A stretch of DNA of 64,000 nucleotides from Akkermansiaceae bacterium. Its GTDB lineage: Bacteria > Verrucomicrobiota > Verrucomicrobiia > Verrucomicrobiales > Akkermansiaceae. This document shows, piece by piece, positions 34,968 to 43,561 of this stretch. The notes under the pieces were generated by a model. It was given only the letters and a program-made list of their open reading frames with translations. It ran no database searches and had not been told where the DNA came from. The stretch spans positions 2,032,483-2,096,482 of the forward strand of contig CAJJBQ010000002.1 of the NCBI GenBank assembly GCA_905182405.1, read 5' to 3'. Each line of letters begins with the position of its first letter. The stretch's first letter is position 1. A program made the translations under genes and the position numbers.

Positions 34968-37900
34968 ATGTTTGTGTTCGGGATAGCCTTCGTCTCTCTT
35001 GCAATTTCTTGCGTAGCTCTTGCGGCCCCCATCGAACTCAAGGAGGGCGACGTCGTTGCCTTCGCGGGTGGCACGGATCTGGTCCGTCTTCAAAAAGACG
35101 GCCGCTTCGAAGCCGCGCTCACCGAGAAATTCAATGTGGCCAAGCCGAAGTTCCGTGATTTCGCATGGGACGGCGACACGGTAAGTTTCCAAACCACCGT
35201 GCGCGAACGCTGGCGTCCGGACGCGTTCGGGGGCTGGGGTGACCAGATGAAACGATTCGGCGTTTCCATGGTGATCGTCCAGTTCGGCAAGATCGAATCG
35301 CTCGCAGGCAAGGAGGGCCTCAGCGAGTTTGTCGCGAACTACCGGAAACTTCTCGATCAGCTCGGTGCCGACGGTCGACGGCTGGTCTTGCTCGAACCAT
35401 TCGATTTTGAATGGGCCCATGCTGATGATGCGGCACTTGAGGACTACCGCGCTGCGGTGCGCGCTTTGGCTGAAAAGCGCGCGATCCCATTCGTGTCCCG
35501 AGACGAAATCAAGGCGATGCAGAGAGAGGCTCCAGCGTATCTCACTGCAGCAGTCAAAGAGAAGCACCGCCTGTGGTACGATTACTGGCGGCCGGCGAAC
35601 TGGAAGTGCCTCTTCGGTGACGATTCGAAACGTATTTTTTCCAATGCTGCCGAAGGCCTGCCGTCGTTCAAACAGGAGTGGGAGACCTTCCCGGCCCTGA
35701 TCGCTGCTGCCGAGGAGATCATTTTCAAAGGCGAGCTACCCAAGCCGAAGCCGGCACCAAAACGCACGGGGTCAGGCGATGCGGACATCGGCAAAGAGAT
35801 CGCCCAATTCGAGGTGCTCGACGGGTATGAAGTGAACTTGTTCGCCGACGAGCGGCACGGCGTCGCTAACCCGCTGGCGGTTCGCTGGGATGCGGACGGA
35901 CGCATGTTTGTTGCCTGCTCCGATGTCTACCCACAGATCGAACCCGGAGTAATGCCGAACGACAAAGTCATCGCCCTGCGCGATCTCGATGGCGACGGTG
36001 TAGCCGACGAGTCGAGCGTATTCGCAGAGGGCTTGAGCATCCCGACCGGCATGGAGGTCGGCGGCGACGGGGTCTACATCGGCCACAACACCGAGCTGGT
36101 GCACTTCGACTGGGAGGGCAAGCGCAAGCTCTTGCTCAGCGGATTTGGCAACGGCGACTCACATCAGACGAGTAATGGTTTCGCATGGAGCCCCGGCGGC
36201 GAATTGTGGTTCAGTCAAGGCGATGGCATCGAATCGCGCGTTGAGACGCCCTTCGGCGTGTCGTCGCTATTCCAGGCCGGAGTCTTCCGCCTGCGCCCAC
36301 GCGAGCTGCAGCTCGACCCGCTGCTCGACGACTTTATGGGGCCGGGTAACCCATGGGGCATCGGCTTCGACGACTATGGGCAGAGTTTCGTCATCGATGG
36401 CGCCGGCGGTATTTCGTATCTGACCCCGGCGTCAGTGCCAGCTCACCGTCGCCTGCGCCTGCCGCGGATTGGCAAACCGGGCGGCTACGCGGGCATCGAC
36501 GAACTCGGCGATGGCAGCTTTGGGGTGGGCGACTACAAGAAGAATCAGGTCACGCGCTTTCGAACACCGGAGGATGGCGGTGGTTTCAAAGTGGACTTTG
36601 TCGAACCGCTGCTGCGTTCGAAACACCGCAACTTTCGTCCCATCGACGTCAAACTTGGTCCCGACGGAGCGATCTACGTTGTCGATTGGTATAATTCGAT
36701 CACCTGCCACCAGGACGACTTCTATCGTCACCCGGAACGCGACAAAACCCACGGACGAATCTGGCGGGTCGCGAAGAAGGGCAGCTCTGCGAAGACGCCG
36801 AAGCTCACCAAGGCGTCGGAGATTGACCTGATCGCTGAGCTTAAGTCCGACAATCAGTGGCGGCGCGAGAAAGCCAAGCAGGTGCTCGCCGCTCGCAGTC
36901 TCAAGAAACTACCCGATACGGTGCGGGAGTGGGAAGGGCGTGACCTGCTTGAAGCGGTTGGACTTGCGTTGTGGTGTGGTTTTGAAGATCGCCCGCTGCT
37001 GGAGCGTTTACTCGCGTCCGACGATCATCGCTGCCGTGCGTATGCGGCACGCATTGCCGGCCGATGGGGGCATCACCATCTTCTCGAAATCGCCGCCGTA
37101 GACGACCACCCGCGTGTGCGCATGGAGGCGGTGCTTGCCGCGGGGCAGATCCCCGATGCCAGGTCGGTGTTGGTGGCGGCCTCGGTCGCCGAGCGACCAA
37201 TGGACCGATGGATCGAATACGGATTCAAGCAGGCCGTGCACCACCTCAAGCCGCATTGGGCCCCGGCCTTCAAGCGTGGTGAGCTCGATTTCGGAGATCG
37301 CGGTAGGGGCCTGGCGCGGGTGCTCGGCGAAGCTGATTCCAACAACTTGTTAGACGAGATCCGCCGGGTGCTCGAGGTCGGGGGAATCGAGCGCGGGGCG
37401 AGAGTGGCTCTTGCTCGTGTCTTGCTGACCGTCGGCGAATCGAAGGACGCCCGCTTCGCGCTGGCGCTGGTTCCGCCGGATGCCGGATTGCTGCGCGAAC
37501 TCGCCAAGCTCGACCGGCCCAAGTTCGCGCATTTCGATTTACTTGAGAAGGCGCTGGCCGGCGGTAACGATGCCGCGAAGGCTGCGGGTTGGGACTTGGC
37601 ACGCGCCTGGAAAGAGGAGCAGCTGCGCGGGGCAGCGCGGACAGCTGCCTCGGCGGAAAAGCCCGGCAGTGAACTGCGAGCGGCAGCGATCCGCGCCTAT
37701 GGTGCGCTTTGGGGCGAGGAGGCGATGGAGCGGCTCAATCAGTATGCGGAAGCCCACGAGCCAGCGGCGTTCGCGGCAATGCTCAACATCGATACCGATG
37801 CCGCAGTCGCGCGAGCAGTGGAATTACTGGAGCGCGTCCGGCACACTGGAATCGTCGGCGAAATCTTTGCCGCCTTTGTCGCAAAGCAAGGCGCGGCCGA

Positions 37901-38516
37901 GAAGTTGGCGGAGCAGCTGGAGGCGAGGTCGATCGATAAAGTGCAGGGGACAATCTTGCGAACCAAATGGATCGCCACCGGGTTCGTCGACGAACACCTC
38001 GGCGCGGCGCTCGACCAGCTCGCTGGCGTGCGTGATGGTGGTTATGAGTATAGTGACGAGTTGATCGACCAACTCGTCGTAGCCGCGCGCGTGGGCGATA
38101 CCACGAAGGGCGAAAGACATTTTAAAGCAGCGGTGATGGCCTGTGCGTCGTGCCACAAAGTTGGTGATGTCAGCGGCAGGATTGGTCCCGATTTATCGGC
38201 TGTTGGTAGCGGCGTGCCGCCCGAGCGCATCGTGACAGAAGTGCTGTGGCCAAGCAAGCAGGTGAAGGAGGGATTCGCCCTACGGCGTTTTACCAAGAAG
38301 GACGGGACGGTCTTGCAGGGCTACGAGCAGAAGAGCCGTAACGAAGGAGTGGTGCTGGTGCGCAATTTCGCGACAGGTAAAATGATTGAACTCCGCGCCG
38401 ACGCCATCGCCAAGCGCGACACCATCGGAAGTCTCATGCCGCCGACTGCGCAGAGTCTATCGCTGGAGGAGCTGGCGGATTTGTTGGCCTACCTGTTCGG
38501 GTTAAATGGCAAATAG
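34968..38516 (+). CDS. PVC-type dehydrogenase/HEAT/cytochrome c with degenerate SGNH N terminus
   Basis: A 1,182-residue exported protein. After the signal peptide (MFVFGIAFVSLAISCVALAA) residues 20-260 resemble an SGNH hydrolase (VVAFAGGTDLVRLQKDG), but the serine-containing GDS motif is replaced by GGTD, so the catalytic nucleophile looks lost. Residues about 280-600 form the PVC dehydrogenase domain (EIAQFEVLDGYEVNLFADE). HEAT-like repeats follow (about 620-1020), and the cytochrome c motif is CASCH near residue 1059 (VMACASCHKVGDVSGRIGPD). It ends ELADLLAYLFGLNGK. It is paralogous to the protein at 30069-33560 and lies three genes further on. Confidence 0.9.
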   Translation: MFVFGIAFVSLAISCVALAAPIELKEGDVVAFAGGTDLVRLQKDGRFEAALTEKFNVAKPKFRDFAWDGDTVSFQTTVRERWRPDAFGGWGDQMKRFGVSMVIVQFGKIESLAGKEGLSEFVANYRKLLDQLGADGRRLVLLEPFDFEWAHADDAALEDYRAAVRALAEKRAIPFVSRDEIKAMQREAPAYLTAAVKEKHRLWYDYWRPANWKCLFGDDSKRIFSNAAEGLPSFKQEWETFPALIAAAEEIIFKGELPKPKPAPKRTGSGDADIGKEIAQFEVLDGYEVNLFADERHGVANPLAVRWDADGRMFVACSDVYPQIEPGVMPNDKVIALRDLDGDGVADESSVFAEGLSIPTGMEVGGDGVYIGHNTELVHFDWEGKRKLLLSGFGNGDSHQTSNGFAWSPGGELWFSQGDGIESRVETPFGVSSLFQAGVFRLRPRELQLDPLLDDFMGPGNPWGIGFDDYGQSFVIDGAGGISYLTPASVPAHRRLRLPRIGKPGGYAGIDELGDGSFGVGDYKKNQVTRFRTPEDGGGFKVDFVEPLLRSKHRNFRPIDVKLGPDGAIYVVDWYNSITCHQDDFYRHPERDKTHGRIWRVAKKGSSAKTPKLTKASEIDLIAELKSDNQWRREKAKQVLAARSLKKLPDTVREWEGRDLLEAVGLALWCGFEDRPLLERLLASDDHRCRAYAARIAGRWGHHHLLEIAAVDDHPRVRMEAVLAAGQIPDARSVLVAASVAERPMDRWIEYGFKQAVHHLKPHWAPAFKRGELDFGDRGRGLARVLGEADSNNLLDEIRRVLEVGGIERGARVALARVLLTVGESKDARFALALVPPDAGLLRELAKLDRPKFAHFDLLEKALAGGNDAAKAAGWDLARAWKEEQLRGAARTAASAEKPGSELRAAAIRAYGALWGEEAMERLNQYAEAHEPAAFAAMLNIDTDAAVARAVELLERVRHTGIVGEIFAAFVAKQGAAEKLAEQLEARSIDKVQGTILRTKWIATGFVDEHLGAALDQLAGVRDGGYEYSDELIDQLVVAARVGDTTKGERHFKAAVMACASCHKVGDVSGRIGPDLSAVGSGVPPERIVTEVLWPSKQVKEGFALRRFTKKDGTVLQGYEQKSRNEGVVLVRNFATGKMIELRADAIAKRDTIGSLMPPTAQSLSLEELADLLAYLFGLNGK

Positions 38517-38599
38517 CCGCGCTGTGTTTCGTGCCGATAAAAAACATGAAAATAATATTTTAACATTGAACATTCATCCAAGCCCATTCGAAATTTTCC

Positions 38600-39490
38600 A
38601 TGAAAAACCTGATAATCCCTCCACTGATTCTCCTATTAGGATTGGCCCTCGTTCTTTCCGCTGACAAAGGGAAGTCGAAGCCGACCCCCAAATTACTCCC
38701 CATCCCGGACAAGCTCGTGGTCCTGACCTTCGACGACGGCAACAGGTCCGACTTCACGAACGTCCCCAAGGTGCTGAAGAAGCACGGATTTGGTGCGACT
38801 TTTTATGTCACCGAGGGATTGGGCTTTCTCAAGAGCCCGCAAAACTACGTCTCGTGGGAGCAGATTCGCCAACTCCACGAGATGGGTTACGAGATTGGAA
38901 ACCACACCCAGCATCACCGCAATGTCACTCGCTTAAGCGCGGAGGAGTTCGCGGCATCGCTCGCACACATCGACAAGCGTTGTGCTGAAAACCAAATTAC
39001 CAAACCGGTCACTTTCTGCTTCCCTGGATTTCAGAACAATCATGCTTCCGTGAAAGTGTTGGAGAAGCATGGCTTTCTTTTTGCCCGGCGCGGCGTGGGA
39101 CCCGAATACAAAGACCCCGGCAAGGGTGCAAGAGGTCCGGCCTATGATCCCAAAGTCGACGACCCTCTCCTTGTTCCCACCACTGGCTACGCCGGACCCG
39201 ATTGGAAAATGGAAGATCTCAAATGGGCGGTCGATCAGGCCCAGAATGGAAAGATCACCGTGCTCTGCTTTCACGGTATCCCCGCCATCGAACATCCCTG
39301 GGTCAATACTGACCTCAAAGATTTCGAAAAATTCATGCAGTATCTCAAAGACGAAGGCTGCTCCGTGATTTCCATGCGCGATCTCGCCAAATATGTCGAC
39401 CCTAATCACCGCCCCCACAAGGCAGACCCTTACCAACCAATTCGTACACGTGTCGCGGAGATGAAGAAGACGGCAGCTGAAAAGGAGTAG
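38600..39490 (+). CDS. Exported NodB-type polysaccharide deacetylase
   Basis: A 296-residue exported carbohydrate esterase 4. The signal peptide is MKNLIIPPLILLLGLALVLS. Motif 1 is VVLTFDDGNRSDF with the catalytic Asp and metal Asp at about 45-46. Motif 2 is EIGNHTQHHRNV (H-S/T-x-x-H). Motif 3 is the CFPGFQNN region and motif 4 the TVLCFHGIPAIEHPW segment. Acetyl groups on N-acetylglucosamine or acetylated xylan-like chains are the likely target, but the exact substrate is unknown. It follows the second PVC cytochrome after 84 bases. Confidence 0.92.
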   Translation: MKNLIIPPLILLLGLALVLSADKGKSKPTPKLLPIPDKLVVLTFDDGNRSDFTNVPKVLKKHGFGATFYVTEGLGFLKSPQNYVSWEQIRQLHEMGYEIGNHTQHHRNVTRLSAEEFAASLAHIDKRCAENQITKPVTFCFPGFQNNHASVKVLEKHGFLFARRGVGPEYKDPGKGARGPAYDPKVDDPLLVPTTGYAGPDWKMEDLKWAVDQAQNGKITVLCFHGIPAIEHPWVNTDLKDFEKFMQYLKDEGCSVISMRDLAKYVDPNHRPHKADPYQPIRTRVAEMKKTAAEKE

Positions 39491-39639
39491 ATTAGGGACG
39501 CAATTTTCTGGTATTGGATGCTTCTATTGGTAGTCTGCATGGGATAATGAAAGAGCGAATGATCATTTCATCAAAGGCATTTTGGCGAGGGCCGTTTGCC
39601 TTGAGCGTGGCGACACAGATGAAGATTCAAGGAGGTGTT

Positions 39640-42243
39640 ATGAAGCTTGCATTAGCAATCGCTCTTATCTTCCCGGCGACAGCACACGCTGAAAAGCCTT
39701 CTTCAATTGTCGCCGATTTCAAGGAAGGGATTCAACCAATTTTTGAACAGCACTGCTACGACTGTCATGGTCGAAAAAAAACCAAGGGAAAAGTTGACCT
39801 CACCGAGTATGCATCATGGGCTGATCTCGAGGAAAATCCACAATTGATCGAGAAACTGATCGAGGCATTGGACAAAAACGAAATGCCTCCCGAGGAGAAA
39901 AAGCAGCCCAGTGACAAGCAACGTGAATTCATGGTGTTAGAGCTGGAGAAGGCATTCAAGAAAGCTGTGTCACACGGCCAACCGGTGATCCCCATGAGAC
40001 TGCGACGTATGAATCGCTTTGAATATGGCAACGCGGTCAGAGATCTCTTTGATCTCAAATCCTGGGTCTATTCCATCAACGATCGCATCATCAGGAATCA
40101 TAACGATTATTTCAGGCCGGAATCAGGCCAGATGCCCAAGGTCGTCAGAGTTGGCAATCGAATTATGGGGCTGCAGCAATTGCTGGAAAATCGCTTACTG
40201 GGTGTGGTGGCCTTTCCCAAGGATCCTCCGGCAGAAAATGGATTTAATAATCGTGGCGATCATCTGAGCCTGACTCCCGTCCTCATGGAATCCTTTCTGG
40301 AACTCAGTCGATCCATCGTGCATGCAGAGAATTTCGAAGAGAACTGTCGAGTTTGGGATGAGTTGTTTCAAGATCCATCGAGCACAAAACTGAAGACCAG
40401 AAATGCCTCCATTGCCGTCGACAAATCCGTCGCGACGCGTAGTACCGAACTGTCGATCAGTGCCTGGATCCGCCCATCCAAAACGACTGACCAATGGCAG
40501 ACCATCGTGCGCCGGGAAGATTCATGGCGACGCCAACTATTGAGCATTGGGAGGACGGGTGATACCTGGGGGCTCTGGATGGGCGCCGGCATCGCAGGAC
40601 GTTACGAAGAATTCGGCGCCCGGGTGGATCCAAAAACTCTCGGCGACGGGAAATGGCATCACGTTGCCGGGATATTCGACGGTAAACAGATTAATTTATA
40701 CGTAGACGGAAAGCAGGTCGGCAGTAAGGCGATTGTGGGTAAGCTCCATACGCAAAGCACACAGCCAATGGCGGTCGGCTCGCATGGCAACGAGCCCTTT
40801 CATGGAGGCTTGAACGATATTCGTCTCTACCGAACTGGATTGAGCAAACTTCAAATCCAAAGCATCGCGTCCGGGGACCAGGGCGTCGCCAAAGAGGAGA
40901 TGGTGGGCAGTTGGAAATTGCCCGAGGCGGTCCGACCAAAACTCAAAGAGCCGATCGAGAAAATTGCGCATCAGCGAATCGAGAAATTTCTTCTAAAGGC
41001 CTTCAAGTCTCCCGCCGATGAACAAACTCTGAAGCTCTACACCGGGTATTTCGACAAACAATACAAGGGGAGCGGTGATTTCACCCGGAGCATGAAGGGT
41101 GTCGTATCGGCAGCGATGGCTTCTCCGAGGTTTATTTTAGTTCACAACGAAACAGATGGGGCGTCGGCCAATCAAGCCTCGTTCAATCTGGCTACGCGTC
41201 TATCGCTGTTTCTATGGAGCACCATTCCCGACGATGAACTTCTGGAATTGGCAGGGAGAGGGAAACTTCAAGATGTCGAAATGTTGCATGAGCAAGTGGA
41301 CCGCATGCTCAATGATCGTCGTGTGAAAAACTTCTGCGACAGCTTTGCGCCTCAGTGGTTGAAGTTAAACAATGTGGTGTCGGCCTCACCTGATTTTAAA
41401 ACCCACCGGAAATACTACTTTGGAGGCGACGACAAAATCTCCTACAAGAGAGGGATGCATATGATGCTGGAGCCGCTCTTGAATTTTGAGACTGTCTTCA
41501 TTGAAAACAGGCCGATTTCAGAATTGGTGGATTCCGATTTCACCTACCGAAGTCACTTGTTGAGCGAATGGTATCAGGGCAGGGCAGCGACCTATGGGAT
41601 CAATGTGAACCTGCGCGACATTGAATTCACGCGGACGCCGCTCACCGACAGAAGATATGGCGGGGTGATCACGACCGGAGCGGTGATGGTGATGACGTCG
41701 AGCCCGTTTCGATCACTGCCCATCACGCGGGGTTCTTGGGTGTCTTCGGTCATCTTTAACGATCCTCCCAAACCTCCGCCGGACGACATTCCTGATTTAA
41801 AGGCGGATGACATAACGCTCAAAAAGGAAGGTTTGACGGTCCGGCAAAAACTAAAGCAGCACAGCAGTGACACCCAATGTGCGGGCTGCCATAAAAAGAT
41901 CGACCCCCTTGGTTTTGTCCTGGAAAATTACGATTTGCTGGGGCGGTGGAGGAACGACTACCGAACCGGCTTGCAGGTGGATGCGAGCGGCAAACTGTTT
42001 GGCAAGCATTCGTTCAAGGATGTCGTTGGATTCAAGGACGCGATCCTCGCTGAAGAAGAAGTATTTGCGAAAGCATTCGTGGGCCACCTTTTATCGTATG
42101 CCTTGGGACGGGAACTGACTCTGGCAGATCGAATTGCCATAGCTGAAATCGCAGAGGCGAGCAAAAAAGATCACTACCGAATGAGAGCCGTCATCAAAAA
42201 CATTGCGGTCCATCCAATATTTACCCAAATTACAAAGCAATGA
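39640..42243 (+). CDS. PSCyt1/DUF1587-LamG-DUF1592-DUF1588-DUF1585 protein
   Basis: An 867-residue exported protein of the planctomycete-type cytochrome c family. A signal peptide (MKLALAIALIFPATAHA) starts at 39640, directly preceded by AAGGAGGTGTT, which argues for this start over the in-frame ATG at 39514. PSCyt1 carries CYDCH near residue 42. DUF1587 follows, then an inserted LamG/concanavalin domain (LSISAWIRPSKTTDQWQTIV, then LYVDGKQVGSK). DUF1592, DUF1588 (CAGCHKKIDPLGFVLENYD, second heme motif) and DUF1585 end the protein. It overlaps the DUF1552 gene by ATGA. The function of this family is unknown. Confidence 0.93.
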   Translation: MKLALAIALIFPATAHAEKPSSIVADFKEGIQPIFEQHCYDCHGRKKTKGKVDLTEYASWADLEENPQLIEKLIEALDKNEMPPEEKKQPSDKQREFMVLELEKAFKKAVSHGQPVIPMRLRRMNRFEYGNAVRDLFDLKSWVYSINDRIIRNHNDYFRPESGQMPKVVRVGNRIMGLQQLLENRLLGVVAFPKDPPAENGFNNRGDHLSLTPVLMESFLELSRSIVHAENFEENCRVWDELFQDPSSTKLKTRNASIAVDKSVATRSTELSISAWIRPSKTTDQWQTIVRREDSWRRQLLSIGRTGDTWGLWMGAGIAGRYEEFGARVDPKTLGDGKWHHVAGIFDGKQINLYVDGKQVGSKAIVGKLHTQSTQPMAVGSHGNEPFHGGLNDIRLYRTGLSKLQIQSIASGDQGVAKEEMVGSWKLPEAVRPKLKEPIEKIAHQRIEKFLLKAFKSPADEQTLKLYTGYFDKQYKGSGDFTRSMKGVVSAAMASPRFILVHNETDGASANQASFNLATRLSLFLWSTIPDDELLELAGRGKLQDVEMLHEQVDRMLNDRRVKNFCDSFAPQWLKLNNVVSASPDFKTHRKYYFGGDDKISYKRGMHMMLEPLLNFETVFIENRPISELVDSDFTYRSHLLSEWYQGRAATYGINVNLRDIEFTRTPLTDRRYGGVITTGAVMVMTSSPFRSLPITRGSWVSSVIFNDPPKPPPDDIPDLKADDITLKKEGLTVRQKLKQHSSDTQCAGCHKKIDPLGFVLENYDLLGRWRNDYRTGLQVDASGKLFGKHSFKDVVGFKDAILAEEEVFAKAFVGHLLSYALGRELTLADRIAIAEIAEASKKDHYRMRAVIKNIAVHPIFTQITKQ

Positions 42244-43517
42244 GATCTCTCGACCGACGAAAATTTCTCCTAGGAGCCAGCGGCAGCGTGATGGCTCTCC
42301 CTTGGCTGGAGATGAATGCTGCGGAGCCGAACACAAAGAAAGAGAAAGAGGCGCCATTGCGTTTCGCCTCATTTTATTCGCCGATGGGCTTTGTGAGAGA
42401 TCACTTTTTTCCGGAAAAGGACAACTTTGACTTTCTCTCGATGCCCACCCTGAGCCCACTCAAAAAAGTGGGCGATAAAGTCACTCTCATCACCGGGTTG
42501 TCCAGAGTCAATGTGAGAGGGGTCGATGTTCACAATCAATGCAGTTCCTGTTTCCTCTCTTCGGCCGATCCTCATGGCAAGCTCAAGTCGCCTTACCCGA
42601 TGGACCGAACGCTCGATCATCTCATCGCAGACCAGGTGAGCCATCGGACGCCGATTCGATCACTGGAATTGAACTGCAATAGTTTCAAAGATCTCAAGGA
42701 ATCAATCTATTTGGACAACATCTCCTGGTATGGCCCGGAGCATGTGGCGACCGCGATGAAAGATCCGCTTCAGGTCTATCAGCGTCTTTTCAAGACGAGT
42801 AACTCGGACAAAGATATCACTGATTTGATTTTGGCAGATGCCGCCAACTTCAAGAAGAATTTGACGCATGACGACAAGGACAAGTTGGATGAATACTTCG
42901 ATTCAGTGCGAGAAATCGAACAGCAGATTGAGAAGTTGAACAAGTACTACCGTGTCCACAAGAGAGCGGACGTGACGGAACCCGATGAGGAGCCCATGAC
43001 CCGCGGAGAGTATATCAGATTGATGGGCAAACTACTTGTGGTGGCATTTCAAGGCGACCTGACTCATGTCGCCACCTTCATGCTTGCGCCCGAGAGGTGG
43101 GGTTCTCCGCAACTCTTCCATGAATTGAATTTTTCCAAATCACACCATGGACTCACGCACGGCCAGAACGACAAAAGTGTGAAAAGCTATCTGGTTCAAG
43201 TGGACCGGTTTTACGTGGAGTTGTTTGCGGAAGTTCTGGAGCAGATGGATGCGATCACGGAGGGGGAAGGGACGCTCCTGGATCATTCCATGGTCACCTT
43301 GGGTTCAGGATTGGGTGATGGACGGGATCACACCATGAATGAGCTCCCCATCATCGTGGCGGGCTCTGCGAACGGGAAACTCAAGACAGGTGGTATCCTC
43401 AATTGCCCTGAAAATACGCCGCTGGCAAATCTGTGGTTGTCACAAGCCCAATTGATGGGGACGGGTATGAAGCAGTTTGCCGATAGCACCGGACCATTGA
43501 AAGGCTTGCTCGTTTGA
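42240..43517 (+). CDS. DUF1552 domain protein, Tat-exported
   Basis: A 425-residue member of DUF1552. It opens with a twin-arginine signal (LDRRKFLLGASGSVMALPWL) and so is probably exported folded. The core shows FYSPMGFVRDHFFPE, NVRGVDVHNQCSSCFLSS, LIADAANFKKNL-type helices and NELPIIVAGSANGKLK, all usual for the family. It starts inside the stop codon of the DUF1592 gene (ATGA), so the two are made together; the pair appears a second time at 47-51 kb. The reaction, if any, is unknown. The family has been placed near the DUF1501/alkaline-phosphatase fold, but I did not verify this. Confidence 0.92.
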   Translation: MRSLDRRKFLLGASGSVMALPWLEMNAAEPNTKKEKEAPLRFASFYSPMGFVRDHFFPEKDNFDFLSMPTLSPLKKVGDKVTLITGLSRVNVRGVDVHNQCSSCFLSSADPHGKLKSPYPMDRTLDHLIADQVSHRTPIRSLELNCNSFKDLKESIYLDNISWYGPEHVATAMKDPLQVYQRLFKTSNSDKDITDLILADAANFKKNLTHDDKDKLDEYFDSVREIEQQIEKLNKYYRVHKRADVTEPDEEPMTRGEYIRLMGKLLVVAFQGDLTHVATFMLAPERWGSPQLFHELNFSKSHHGLTHGQNDKSVKSYLVQVDRFYVELFAEVLEQMDAITEGEGTLLDHSMVTLGSGLGDGRDHTMNELPIIVAGSANGKLKTGGILNCPENTPLANLWLSQAQLMGTGMKQFADSTGPLKGLLV

Positions 43518-43561
43518 ACCAAATCCAATTTGCATGTCAGCGCCAGAGTCGCGCCATTTCT

